DNA of 64,000 nucleotides, from positions 1-64,000 of the forward strand of contig JBDUXZ010000005.1 of the NCBI GenBank assembly GCA_039944855.1. Reading direction: 5' to 3'. Under the pieces are notes generated by a model. That model was not told the DNA's origin and did no database searches. It saw only the letters and a list, made by a program, of their open reading frames with translations. This document shows, in pieces, positions 24,588 through 35,051 of the stretch; position 1 is the first letter of the stretch; the number at the start of each line of letters is the position of its first letter. Both the position numbers and the translations under genes were made by a program. The stretch comes from Rhodothermales bacterium (GTDB lineage Bacteria > Bacteroidota > Rhodothermia > Rhodothermales > JANQRZ01).

Positions 24588-25835
24588 ATGCCCGACGCTT
24601 CGTACCCGATCTTCCACCGCACCACGCTCCCCAACGGCATCCGCGTCGTGAGCGAGCGCATCCCGTCCGTCCGCTCGATCGCCGTCGGCGCGTGGCTCGC
24701 CGCCGGCAGCCGCGACGAGGCCCCGCAGGACAACGGGATCTCGCATTTCATCGAGCACATGGTGTTCAAGGGGACGCAGCGGCGGCGGACTCACCACATC
24801 GCGCAGCGGATGGAGGCCGTCGGCGGCTACCTCAACGCGTTCACGTCGAAGGAGTACACCTGCTACTACGCCCGCGCCCTCGACGAGCACCTCGAACGCG
24901 CGCTCGACGTCGTGCTCGACCTCGTCGTCAGCCCGACGCTGCCGGAGCGGGAGGTAGAGAAGGAGAAGGAGGTCGTCGTCGAGGAGATGAAGATGTACGA
25001 GGATGCTCCCGAGGACCTCATCTTCGACAAGTTCGAGGCCGTGCTCTACCCGCACCACGCGCTCGGCCGGCCCGTCCTCGGCGTGCCCGAGACTGTCCGC
25101 TCGTTCACGCGCGAGCGGCTGTTCGACTACATCGACGACCACTATGCCCCGAACCGGCTCGTCGTCGCCGTGGCGGGGAATGTGGACCACGAGACCGTCG
25201 TGCGCTACGTCCGTCGGATGACGGCGGACCTCGAGCGCGAGCCGCAGCCCGTCGAGCGCTCGTCCGCCAATGGCTACGACGCCGAAGAGCTGTTCGAGCA
25301 CCGGCCGATCCAGCAGGCGCACCTCGTCATGGGCACGCGGTCGCCCGGCCTGAACGACGAGCGCCGGACCGTGCTCACGACGCTTAACACCCTCCTCGGC
25401 GGCGGGATGTCGAGCCGGCTCAGCCAGAACATCCGCGAGAAGTACGGCTACTGCTACAACATTTACTCGTTCACGAACATGCTCGCCGACACCGGCGATT
25501 TCGGCGTCTACATGGGCACCGACGCCAGCAAGGTCGAGCGCTCGCGGAAGCTGATCGGGCGGGAGTTGGACAAGCTCGTGCAGAAGCCGGTCAGCCCGCG
25601 CGCGCTGAACCAGGCGAAGAACCAGCTCAAGGGCTCGCTGATGCTCGGGCTCGAGAGCATGAGCAACCGGATGATGCGGCTCGGCCGCATCGAGCTCGCC
25701 TTTGGCCGGTACTTTACGCTCGACGAAGTCATCGCCTCCATCGACGAGGTGACGGCCGAGGAAGTGCAGGACCTCGCCGCCGAACTCTTCGACCCCGCGC
25801 GACTCTCGACCGTCGCCATCCTCCCCGAAGCGTAG
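24588..25835 (+). CDS. M16-family zinc peptidase (processing-peptidase type)
   Basis: The 415-residue protein is a pitrilysin/M16B peptidase. The inverted zinc motif HFIEH (HxxEH) is at residues 53-57, with the downstream Glu near 132-133 in VVVEEMKMYED. The second half has the conserved GGGMSSRLSQNIREKYGYCY segment of M16 C-terminal domains. There is no signal peptide from the chosen ATG (MPDASYPIFHRTTLPNGIRV), so it probably acts in the cytoplasm, as do PqqL/YmxG-type relatives that often follow pnp. The frame is open far upstream, but that region overlaps the pnp tail and terminator. Confidence 0.92.
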   Translation: MPDASYPIFHRTTLPNGIRVVSERIPSVRSIAVGAWLAAGSRDEAPQDNGISHFIEHMVFKGTQRRRTHHIAQRMEAVGGYLNAFTSKEYTCYYARALDEHLERALDVVLDLVVSPTLPEREVEKEKEVVVEEMKMYEDAPEDLIFDKFEAVLYPHHALGRPVLGVPETVRSFTRERLFDYIDDHYAPNRLVVAVAGNVDHETVVRYVRRMTADLEREPQPVERSSANGYDAEELFEHRPIQQAHLVMGTRSPGLNDERRTVLTTLNTLLGGGMSSRLSQNIREKYGYCYNIYSFTNMLADTGDFGVYMGTDASKVERSRKLIGRELDKLVQKPVSPRALNQAKNQLKGSLMLGLESMSNRMMRLGRIELAFGRYFTLDEVIASIDEVTAEEVQDLAAELFDPARLSTVAILPEA

Positions 25836-25869
25836 GACGTGACATATCGCATGAACGCAGCGCCAGCGC

Positions 25870-25897
25870 GTAGAGACGCAGCATGCTGCGTCTCTAC
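25870..25897. repeat. Dispersed palindrome with GCATGC centre, copy 2
   Basis: This is a perfect 28-base palindrome with left arm GTAGAGACGCA, centre GCATGC and right arm TGCGTCTCTAC, followed by CTTT. It starts 34 bases after the M16 peptidase stop and lies upstream of the epimerase gene. The sister copy is at 10406. Such short palindromes are known as mobile-looking repeats in many phyla; here they may also serve as transcript ends. Confidence 0.9.
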
Positions 25898-25963
25898 CTT
25901 TGCATCGGGAATGACGCCTTATTCAGACGCCCCGGCGGGGCATCTCTACTCAACCATCGATCC

Positions 25964-26914
25964 ATGAAAGTTCTCGTTACCGGCGGTGCCGGATTCATCG
26001 GCTCCCACGTCGCCGACGCCCTCGTCGCACGCGGCTACGACGTTCACGTGATGGACGACCTCTCGGGAGGGCGCCGCGCAAACGTGCCCGACACCGCGAC
26101 CTTCCACGAACTCGACATCCGCTCCGCCGGAGCCGCTGACCTCATTCGAAAGGAGAAGTTCGATGCGCTGCTGCACCTCGCGGCGCAGATGGACGTGCGG
26201 AAGTCCGTGGCCGACCCCCGCTTCGACGCGGACGTGAACGTGATCGGCGCGCTGAACCTATTGGAAGCGGGGCGGGAGAGCGAATTAAAAAAGGTCGTGT
26301 TCGCCTCGACCGGCGGCGCGATCTACGGCGAGCCGGACCCGGCGGTAAACGATGCGGGGCCGCAGCCGGAGCACCATCCGCAGCGGCCACTTTCGCCCTA
26401 CGGTATCACCAAGCTCGCCCTCGAGAAGTACCTCTATTTCTACGAGCAGACCCACGGCATCCCGTACGTCGCGCTCCGCTTCGGGAATGTCTACGGCCCG
26501 CGCCAGAACCCGCACGGAGAGGCTGGCGTCGTCGCGATCTTCGCCGAGCGCCTGCTCGACGGGCAGCAGCCGGTGATCTACGGCCACGGCGAGCAGACCC
26601 GCGACTACGTCTACGTCGGTGATGTCGTCCGCGCGATCCTCGCCGGGCTCGACCACGAGGGCTCCGAGATCGTCAACGTCGGGACCGGGCAGGAGACGAG
26701 CGTCAACCGGCTGTTCCACGTCATCAACGACCTCACCGGCGGGCACGCCGACGAAGTCCACGCCGACGCGAAACCGGGCGAGCAGCAGCGCAGCGTGCTC
26801 GACGTGTCGCACGCCGCAGACGTGTTCGGCTGGCAGCCCCAGGTGGAGCTCGAAACCGGCCTCAGCCGCACCGTCGACTGGTTTGCTCAGCGACGAGCGA
26901 TGAGTGACGAGTGA
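25964..26914 (+). CDS. NAD-dependent sugar epimerase (UDP-glucose 4-epimerase-like)
   Basis: The 316-residue protein is an extended short-chain dehydrogenase/reductase acting on nucleotide sugars. The NAD motif TGGAGFIG is at residues 6-13. The catalytic Tyr and Lys are Y146 and K150 (SPYGITK), and the Ser/Thr site is in FASTGGAIYG. RFGNVYGPRQNPHGEAGVVA and QTRDYVYVGDVV are typical of GalE/WbpP-like enzymes, so the substrate is probably UDP-glucose or UDP-GlcNAc for envelope polysaccharide. The ATG giving MKVLVTGG is the natural start. The last codons lie in an inverted repeat that continues to scpA. Confidence 0.9.
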   Translation: MKVLVTGGAGFIGSHVADALVARGYDVHVMDDLSGGRRANVPDTATFHELDIRSAGAADLIRKEKFDALLHLAAQMDVRKSVADPRFDADVNVIGALNLLEAGRESELKKVVFASTGGAIYGEPDPAVNDAGPQPEHHPQRPLSPYGITKLALEKYLYFYEQTHGIPYVALRFGNVYGPRQNPHGEAGVVAIFAERLLDGQQPVIYGHGEQTRDYVYVGDVVRAILAGLDHEGSEIVNVGTGQETSVNRLFHVINDLTGGHADEVHADAKPGEQQRSVLDVSHAADVFGWQPQVELETGLSRTVDWFAQRRAMSDE

Positions 26915-26957
26915 CGAATGTCCCCACTCAACGTTCGTTACTCGTAATTCGTCACTC
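26902..26957 (+). repeat. Low-complexity imperfect inverted repeat before scpA
   Basis: GAGTGACGA at 26902 is complementary to TCGTCACTC at 26949. The overlapping CGAGTGACGAA at 26908 pairs with TTCGTTACTCG at 26934 at 10 of 11 positions. The words GAGTGACGA and GACGAATG repeat within the left arm. The structure covers the end of the epimerase frame and stops 3 bases before the scpA ATG. Confidence 0.7.
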
Positions 26958-26960
26958 GAT

Positions 26961-27734
26961 ATGTACCGCGTCCAGCTACAGAACTTCGAGGGGCCGCTCG
27001 ACTTGCTCCTGTTCTTCATCCGCCGCGATGAGCTGGACATCCACGACATCCCCGTCGCCCGCATCACCGACGAGTACCTCGCCTACGTGCGCGTGCTCGA
27101 AGAGGTGGACCTCGACGGCGTCGCCGACTTCATCTACATGGCCGCAATCCTGATCGGGATCAAGGCCAAGATGCTGCTGCCCCGGCCCGAGCTCGACGAC
27201 GAAGGCGAGCCGGTCGACCCGCGCGCCGAACTCGTCCGGCGGTTGCTCGAATACATGCGCTATAAAGAGGCGGCGTCTCACCTCGAACAGCGTTTCGAGC
27301 AACGCGGTGAGCAGTACGTGCGTGGGGCCGCGTCGGACGTCCGAACCGAACTGAGCGACACGGTCGAGACGAGCTACCGCGTGTCCGTTTTCGATCTGAT
27401 CTCCGTGCTCAAACGGGTGCTCGCCGAGGCCCCGGCCGAAGCCTACGTGCATCCTGTCCAGCGCTACGACTACACCGTCGAGGAGCAGCAGGCGTACGTG
27501 CTACGCCGCGTCCGGGACGGGCGCACATCGTTCGTGTCCCTCGTGGCACAGCACCCGAAGCCATTTGTCATCACGACGTTTTTAGCGATCCTCGAACTCG
27601 TGCAGCGGCACGAAATCCGGATCGTCGACGGGGTTTCGAGCGAAGATTTCTGGCTCGCAGCAGGGGAGAGGCCGCCCGTGCACGAATCGCTCGGCGCGGC
27701 TGTCCACGCCTTGAAGGAGTTACACGATGGATAG
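26961..27734 (+). CDS. scpA: Segregation and condensation protein A
   Basis: ScpA is the kleisin that joins SMC and ScpB in the bacterial condensin and helps separate chromosomes. The 257-residue protein starts MYRVQLQNFEGPLDLLLFFI, the classic N-terminal motif (FEGPLDLLL). It continues with RRDELDIHDIPVARITDEYL and FIYMAAILIGIKAKMLLP, and ends with the winged-helix region FVSLVAQHPKPFVITTFLAI. The frame is open 19 residues upstream, but that part is repeat sequence. It overlaps scpB by 8 bases. Confidence 0.95.
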   Translation: MYRVQLQNFEGPLDLLLFFIRRDELDIHDIPVARITDEYLAYVRVLEEVDLDGVADFIYMAAILIGIKAKMLLPRPELDDEGEPVDPRAELVRRLLEYMRYKEAASHLEQRFEQRGEQYVRGAASDVRTELSDTVETSYRVSVFDLISVLKRVLAEAPAEAYVHPVQRYDYTVEEQQAYVLRRVRDGRTSFVSLVAQHPKPFVITTFLAILELVQRHEIRIVDGVSSEDFWLAAGERPPVHESLGAAVHALKELHDG

Positions 27735-28348
27735 CGCCACCCTCGAACGTGTCGCCGAAGCGCTGATCTTCGCTGCCGATGAGCCGGTGAGCGCGGCGAC
27801 GGTCGCGGCCGTGTATGCCGAGGTCACGGGGAGTGAGGAGGCCGATGCCGCATCCGTCGAAGCTGCGGTCGAAGCCCTCAACCACTCATACCGCGAGACG
27901 GGGCGCGCATTCCGCATCGAGTCGTGGGCCGGGGGCTTCCGGATGGCGACGGTGCGCGAGGTCGCGCCCTTCGTGCGCGCGTTCGTCGCGTCCGAGGACG
28001 AGCGGCGGCTGAGCCGGTCCCTCCTGGAAACGTTGGCCGTTATTGCATATAAACAACCCGTCACCAAGCCCGAGGTCGACTTCGTGCGCGGCGTCGACGC
28101 CGACTACGCGCTGAAGAAGCTGCTCGAGCAGCGCTTCGTCACCGTCGTCGGCCGGAGTGAAGCCGTTGGGCGGCCCCTCCTCTACGGCACGACCGACTTC
28201 TTCCTCGAACAATTCGGTCTTGCCGCGCTCGACGAACTGCCGCGCCCGCGCGAGATCGAGCAGCTTCTTAACGATCCTGCCTTTACCCACGAGCGTACTG
28301 AACTCCTCATCAACCTCGATCCCGACCAGCGCGAGGCGCTGACCCCCC

Positions 28349-28371
<23 letters not shown>
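27727..28371 (+). CDS. scpB: Segregation and condensation protein B
   Basis: ScpB dimerises and binds the middle of ScpA in the SMC complex. The 214-residue product has two winged-helix domains with the conserved pieces LERVAEALIFAADEPVSAAT, ALNHSYRETGRAFRIE and LLETLAVIAYKQPVTKPEVD, then LLEQRFVTVVGRSEAVGRPL and YGTTDFFLEQFGL. One copy of the GTTATTGCA 9-mer falls in the codons for AVIAY, where the protein motif itself constrains the sequence. It overlaps scpA by 8 bases and rluB by 23 bases, so all three are one operon. Confidence 0.95.
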
Positions 28372-30690
<2,319 letters not shown>

Positions 30691-30706
30691 TCCCTCGCCG
30701 CCCGCT

Positions 30707-31780
30707 ATGTCTGACTCTTCGCGCCTCTCCACAATTCGACGCCTCGTCCGCGATCGTGGGGCGGACGCGGCGCTCGTCACGTTCTTGCCGGACATCCGGT
30801 GGGCGGTGGGCTTCTCCGGCTCGAACGGCCTGCTCGTCGTTGCGGAGGAAGCGGCACATTTCGTTACGGACGGCCGCTATTCGGTGCAGGCGCGGTCGGA
30901 AGTGGAGCACGCGACGGTGCACGTTCCGGGCTACAACCTCCTCGAACACGTCGAGCGCGAAGGGCTCTTCGGGACGGCTCGGACGGTCGCCGTGCAGGCC
31001 GATCACGTCACGGTCTCCGAGTTCGACCGGCTACGCGATCGGTTTCCTGGCGTCGCATTCGAGCCAGTCTCCGGCTTCCTACAGGAGCTCGTCGCATCGA
31101 AAACAGAGGAGGAAATCCACGCGATCCGGCGTGCGCAGGCGGTGACGGAAGACGTGTTCGACGCGCTGCTGCCCCAGATCGGGCCGGGCGTATCCGAGCA
31201 AGACCTCGCGGCGGAGATCGTGTACCAGCACCTCCGGCGCGGCGCGTCGGCGATGTCGTTCGATCCCATCGTGGCGTCGGGGCTGCGGGGCGCACTGCCG
31301 CACGCCCGCGCGTCGAGCAAAACGCTACGGCCGGGCGAGTTCGTCGTGATCGACATGGGCTGCGTGCTCGAGGGCTATGCGTCCGACATGACACGCACGG
31401 TCGCTATCGGTGAGCCCGATGCAGCGATGCAGCGGGCGTATGCCGTTGTGCTCGATGCGCAGCGGCAAGCCGTCGCATCGGTCCGCGCCGGTGCTTCGTG
31501 CCGAGCGGTTGATGCCGTCGCGCGCGATGTGATCGCCAACGCTGGGCTCGGAGACTACTTCTCCCACGGGCTCGGTCACGGCGTCGGGTTGCAAGTGCAC
31601 GAGTGGCCTCGGCTCTCCCATAATTCGGACGACGTGCTGCCCACAAATGCCGTTGTCACTGTCGAGCCGGGCGTTTACCTCCCGGAGCGGTTCGGAATTC
31701 GGATCGAAGACATGGTCGTGGCGCGAGCAGACGGACCGGAAGTGCTCACGCAAACGCCCAAAGATTTGCTCATACTCTAG
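30707..31780 (+). CDS. Xaa-Pro aminopeptidase / M24 metallopeptidase
   Basis: This 357-residue cytoplasmic protease should remove an N-terminal residue next to proline, or cleave X-Pro dipeptides. The creatinase-type N-terminal domain (about 1-125) contains RWAVGFSGSNGLLVV. The catalytic pita-bread domain carries the five metal ligands: Asp in VVIDMGCV, Asp in YASDMTRT, His in SHGLGHGVGLQVHEWPRLS, Glu in VVTVEPGVYLP and Glu in GIRIEDMVV. The pattern fits YqhT/PepP-type enzymes from Gram-positives and Bacteroidota. It follows guaB closely and is followed after one base by the GT2 gene. Confidence 0.92.
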   Translation: MSDSSRLSTIRRLVRDRGADAALVTFLPDIRWAVGFSGSNGLLVVAEEAAHFVTDGRYSVQARSEVEHATVHVPGYNLLEHVEREGLFGTARTVAVQADHVTVSEFDRLRDRFPGVAFEPVSGFLQELVASKTEEEIHAIRRAQAVTEDVFDALLPQIGPGVSEQDLAAEIVYQHLRRGASAMSFDPIVASGLRGALPHARASSKTLRPGEFVVIDMGCVLEGYASDMTRTVAIGEPDAAMQRAYAVVLDAQRQAVASVRAGASCRAVDAVARDVIANAGLGDYFSHGLGHGVGLQVHEWPRLSHNSDDVLPTNAVVTVEPGVYLPERFGIRIEDMVVARADGPEVLTQTPKDLLIL

Positions 31781-31781
31781 C

Positions 31782-32732
31782 GTGACTATTCGTCCGCCCG
31801 TGCCGAGCGACCGAGAACTCCCCAGCGTCTCTGTTATCGTCCCGATCTATAACGCGTCCGGGGTGCTTCAAACGACGCTGCCTTCGTGGCTCAGCCAGGA
31901 CACCTCTGCAGAGTGGCTGCTCGTCGACGACGGGTCGTCGGACGACACGGCCGAGTTGCTCTCTTCGATGGCGGGGGCGACCATGCAGGTGCTGCGTCAC
32001 TCCCGAAACCGCGGGCGTGCTGCGGCGCGCAACACGGGAATCGCTGCGGCAACGGGCGAGGTGCTCTTGTTTCTCGATGCGGACATGCGACCTGAGCCGG
32101 ACTTCGTGCGGCAGCATGCCATCGCCCACAGCGATCCTGACGTGATTGGCGTCGTGTCGAATCCTATCCTGGAAGACCTCGACTTGGCCAATCCGTATCA
32201 CCGCTACCTCCGATCACGTCGTGGGGCAGCGGGCGTGGGGCCGGGGAAGCCATTGCCGTTCCGCTACTTCATCATCGGCTATACGTCGGTCAAAGCGGCG
32301 GCCGTCGCTGCCGTCGGAGGCTTCGATGAGCAGTTTTCGTACGGAGAAGATCTGGACTTCGCATATCGCCTTGCCCAGCGCTACCCCGATGCGCTCCGTT
32401 TCTCCGACCGGCCGGTCGTCCATCACTACGACCACGGCGATCTCGATGGACGCCTGCGTAAGCTCCGGGAGTTCGGGCGCGACAACCTGCCGGCCCTCCT
32501 TGCAAAGCATCCCGGCCTCGCTGCGGCAGCAAAGGTCGATTTCGTAGATTCACCGAGCCAGCCCCGCTCCTGGGAGGCCTCGCTAAAGCGGTGGGCGTTG
32601 AAGCCGGGCCTCGTTGCACCCCTCCGCCGCCTCCTCCCGTACGCGCCACCTCCAATGAGCGACGTGGTTATTCGCTACGTGCTCGCCGCCTCGATTGCCG
32701 AGGCGTTCCGCAACTCGGTCTCACCTTCCTGA
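31782..32732 (+). CDS. Family 2 glycosyltransferase
   Basis: The 316-residue protein transfers a sugar from a nucleotide-sugar donor, probably to a membrane or envelope acceptor. The GT-A fold starts with PSVSVIVPIYNASGVLQTTL. The nucleotide-binding DDGSSDDT is near residues 48-56, and the metal-binding DxD-like FLDADMRPEPDF near 97-108. VGGFDEQFSYGEDLDFAYRL is the usual acceptor-side ED motif. I start at GTG 31782, one base after the pepP stop (VTIRPPVPSDRELP). The frame is open further upstream only because it overlaps pepP. There is a weak hydrophobic C-terminal segment and no clear membrane helix pair. Confidence 0.88.
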   Translation: MTIRPPVPSDRELPSVSVIVPIYNASGVLQTTLPSWLSQDTSAEWLLVDDGSSDDTAELLSSMAGATMQVLRHSRNRGRAAARNTGIAAATGEVLLFLDADMRPEPDFVRQHAIAHSDPDVIGVVSNPILEDLDLANPYHRYLRSRRGAAGVGPGKPLPFRYFIIGYTSVKAAAVAAVGGFDEQFSYGEDLDFAYRLAQRYPDALRFSDRPVVHHYDHGDLDGRLRKLREFGRDNLPALLAKHPGLAAAAKVDFVDSPSQPRSWEASLKRWALKPGLVAPLRRLLPYAPPPMSDVVIRYVLAASIAEAFRNSVSPS

Positions 32733-32736
32733 CACG

Positions 32737-33156
32737 ATGGACGTACGAGTACAGGTTTTCCCCAGCACGCGGGACGCCGCCGCCGATGCCTCTGCTTTCG
32801 TCATGAGCACGGCGGAGCAATTCGGCCTTTCGGACTCGATCCGGGAAGCACTGCTCCTCGTCGTCGGCGAAGCGGTAGCGAACGCCGCCGGTCACGGAAA
32901 CCGACTCGATCCGAAAAAACAGGTCGTCGTCGAGTGCGCGAAAGGAGACGGTGAGGTGCGACTGTGTGTGGAGGACGAAGGTCCCGGGGTGCCCGTCGAG
33001 CGTCTTGAGCACGCCCAGCTCCCGAATGATCCGTTTGACACGAGTGGCCGCGGGCTTTTCATCATGAAATCCCTTGCAGATCGCGTGTGGTTAGAGTCTT
33101 CGGGACGTCGCCTGTGCATGATGTGGCGCGAAGTCGATGATGCTCCGTCGTCATGA
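32737..33156 (+). CDS. Anti-sigma-factor-like serine kinase (RsbW/SpoIIAB-type HATPase)
   Basis: The 139-residue protein is a stand-alone GHKL ATPase domain. The N-box is at residues 45-55 (EAVANAAGHGN), the G1 box at about 80-86 (DEGPGVP) and the G2 box at about 102-109 (TSGRGLFI). This form phosphorylates or binds STAS anti-anti-sigma proteins in partner-switching systems. No STAS protein, PP2C phosphatase or sigma factor lies in the window. It sits 4 bases after the GT2 gene, and its stop overlaps the next start as ATGA, so all three are translationally coupled. That context suggests a regulatory link to surface-glycan synthesis, but this is inference. Confidence 0.88.
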   Translation: MDVRVQVFPSTRDAAADASAFVMSTAEQFGLSDSIREALLLVVGEAVANAAGHGNRLDPKKQVVVECAKGDGEVRLCVEDEGPGVPVERLEHAQLPNDPFDTSGRGLFIMKSLADRVWLESSGRRLCMMWREVDDAPSS

Positions 33157-35036
33157 CGTCCCGCTGGTGGGGTAAGCCCCGGGAGAGGACCTGGTGGCTT
33201 CACCGCGCGCTGCTCGTCGCGTCCGTGGTCGTCTTCGTCGTGAGCGCAGCCGAACCGAGCGGAGATTCGTCGGCTCGGTGGACATTCGTAGGATCTGGAC
33301 TCTTGGTGGCGGTGCTGATCGGCTACGCCTGGAAACGCGACGATGTGACGACGGGCGAGGTGCTGTTCTTCGCAGCCCTGTTCCGCCTCGCAGCCTTTCC
33401 GCTCCTCCCCACGTTGTCCGATGACGGCTTCCGCTACGTGTGGGATGGTTGGCTTCAGCTTATGGGTCTCAACCCCTACCTGACCATCCCCGCCGAGGTC
33501 TCTTCGCGCGTGATGGATGCCCCCGGGTTGTTGGGTCGCCTGAATTCGACGCCCTATTACTCCGTTTACCCACCGTCTTCCCAACTCGTCTTTCTGCTCG
33601 GCAGCTTCGTCGGTGGAAGCAGTTGGCAAAGTTCGTGGTTCGCGATCAAAGGGATATTCGTAGTCATCGAGTGCACTGGCATCTGGGCACTGAGCCGGAT
33701 GGTAACGGCCCGCTCCCTGTTGCTTTACGCTTGGCACCCGCTCGTACTTATCGAGATTGCGGGGCAAGCACACACCGAGGGCGGGATGGTCGGCTTCATG
33801 CTCCTCGCCCTCTACTTCTATCGTTTCGGACGCCCTGCCTCAGCAGTTGCAGCACTCACGGCGGCAGGGTGGTTCAAGCTGTATCCACTTCTGCTCTTGC
33901 CTTTCCTGCTTCGCCGTGCGGGGTGGCGTCACGTGTGGGCCGCAGGTGCTGTCACGGTCGCACTGTGCTTCCCATACGCCGCCCCATCGGTCCTCTCTAA
34001 CGTAGCGCAGTCCCTCGATTTATACGTTCGGTTATTCGAGTTCAATGCAGGCCCTTATTTCACATTGAAGACGATAGGATTAGCCGGGGCTGGCGCAGAC
34101 TGGAGTAAGGCGCTTGGTCCTTTACTGCGTTACGTATTTATACTCGGTACCATTTGCATCTTCGTAGTAGATCGGCGCTCGCGGCGGCCGATCGCTTGGG
34201 CGTGGCTAGCCGCGGTCGGTCTCTTGTGGCTCACTGCGACGACGGTGCACCCGTGGTACTTGTTGAGTGTGCTCGCGCTTATCCCGCTCGCGATTGAGAA
34301 GGGCACAGGGCCGACCGCTTCGTTTGTTGCGGCAGGCTGGCTCTGGCTCTCCGTGGCTTCCCTCGGGACCTATCTCTTGTATACTGCCGGCGATCGTCCG
34401 TATTGGATGTCGGTTGTGATCGGGTGGGGAGGAGCGGCAGCGCTGTGGGGTGTCGCGCTTTCGCTTCTTTTGCTGCCTGTCATCATGCGATATCGGGCTC
34501 GGAGGAAGTGGCGTCGCATACGCCCACACCTCCAGTCTCCAGCGCGGATACTTGATCTCGGGGCGGGGGAGGGGTACGTAGGGGAAGGGGCCGCGGAAGA
34601 TCCGGGCAACGTAGTCACGCTAACGGACGTGGTCGATTTCAATCGAACCTCGATGCCGCTGACGCTCTATGACGGTCACCGACTGCCCTTCGAGCCGGAT
34701 GCGTTCGATGTGACGCTGCTCGTATTCGTGCTGCATCACGCGGAAGAGCCGGGGGAGGTGCTCCGTGAGGTGAGACGGGTCACGAAAGTGGGTGGACGCG
34801 TCGCTGTGCTCGAGTCTGTGGCTGAAAACAGCTTCGATGAACGGTGGCTACCCTTCGCGGATCGGTTGGCGAATCGCTTGCGATCGGGGGGGCGGATGAG
34901 TCAGCAAGAGGAGCACCTCCACTTCAAATCCAGTGCGGCGTGGAGAAGAGCGTTTGCGGACGCGGGTTTCGAAGTCAACTTTGAATCGAGGCGCGGGCGG
35001 CTGTTGCACAAGCAGGTCCTTTTTGTGCTCGCCTGA
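33153..35036 (+). CDS. Polytopic glycosyltransferase fused to a SAM methyltransferase
   Basis: About residues 1-450 form ~11-12 membrane helices of the mannosyltransferase/DUF2029 (GT87-like) type. The loop motif LSDDGFRYVWDGWLQLMGLN carries the acidic pair expected of a lipid-linked-sugar transferase, and YYSVYPPSSQLVFLL is also typical. Residues ~465-627 form a class I methyltransferase: motif I ILDLGAGEG, then YDGHRLPFEPDAFDVTLLVF, HHAEEPGEVLREVRRV and KVGGRVAVLES (methyltransferase 11 family). Both domains look intact and lie in one uninterrupted frame. One protein may thus transfer a sugar and then methylate it or the lipid. It is the last gene of this run and faces miaA. Confidence 0.88.
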   Translation: MTSRWWGKPRERTWWLHRALLVASVVVFVVSAAEPSGDSSARWTFVGSGLLVAVLIGYAWKRDDVTTGEVLFFAALFRLAAFPLLPTLSDDGFRYVWDGWLQLMGLNPYLTIPAEVSSRVMDAPGLLGRLNSTPYYSVYPPSSQLVFLLGSFVGGSSWQSSWFAIKGIFVVIECTGIWALSRMVTARSLLLYAWHPLVLIEIAGQAHTEGGMVGFMLLALYFYRFGRPASAVAALTAAGWFKLYPLLLLPFLLRRAGWRHVWAAGAVTVALCFPYAAPSVLSNVAQSLDLYVRLFEFNAGPYFTLKTIGLAGAGADWSKALGPLLRYVFILGTICIFVVDRRSRRPIAWAWLAAVGLLWLTATTVHPWYLLSVLALIPLAIEKGTGPTASFVAAGWLWLSVASLGTYLLYTAGDRPYWMSVVIGWGGAAALWGVALSLLLLPVIMRYRARRKWRRIRPHLQSPARILDLGAGEGYVGEGAAEDPGNVVTLTDVVDFNRTSMPLTLYDGHRLPFEPDAFDVTLLVFVLHHAEEPGEVLREVRRVTKVGGRVAVLESVAENSFDERWLPFADRLANRLRSGGRMSQQEEHLHFKSSAAWRRAFADAGFEVNFESRRGRLLHKQVLFVLA

Positions 35037-35038
35037 AT

Positions 35039-35051
35039 CTGTTATTGCAAT
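35039..35051 (+). repeat. CTGTTATTGCAAT motif between convergent genes
   Basis: This variant of the dispersed motif (T in place of the second C) starts two bases after the stop of the glycosyltransferase-methyltransferase gene. It contains, on the other strand, the miaA stop codon. No gene starts here. Confidence 0.7.

Noticed and set aside
28037-28047. The GTTATTGCA copy inside scpB as a regulatory site
   Set aside because: It encodes the conserved LAVIAYK of ScpB, so protein constraint could explain it. I count it in the motif tally but not as a separate site.
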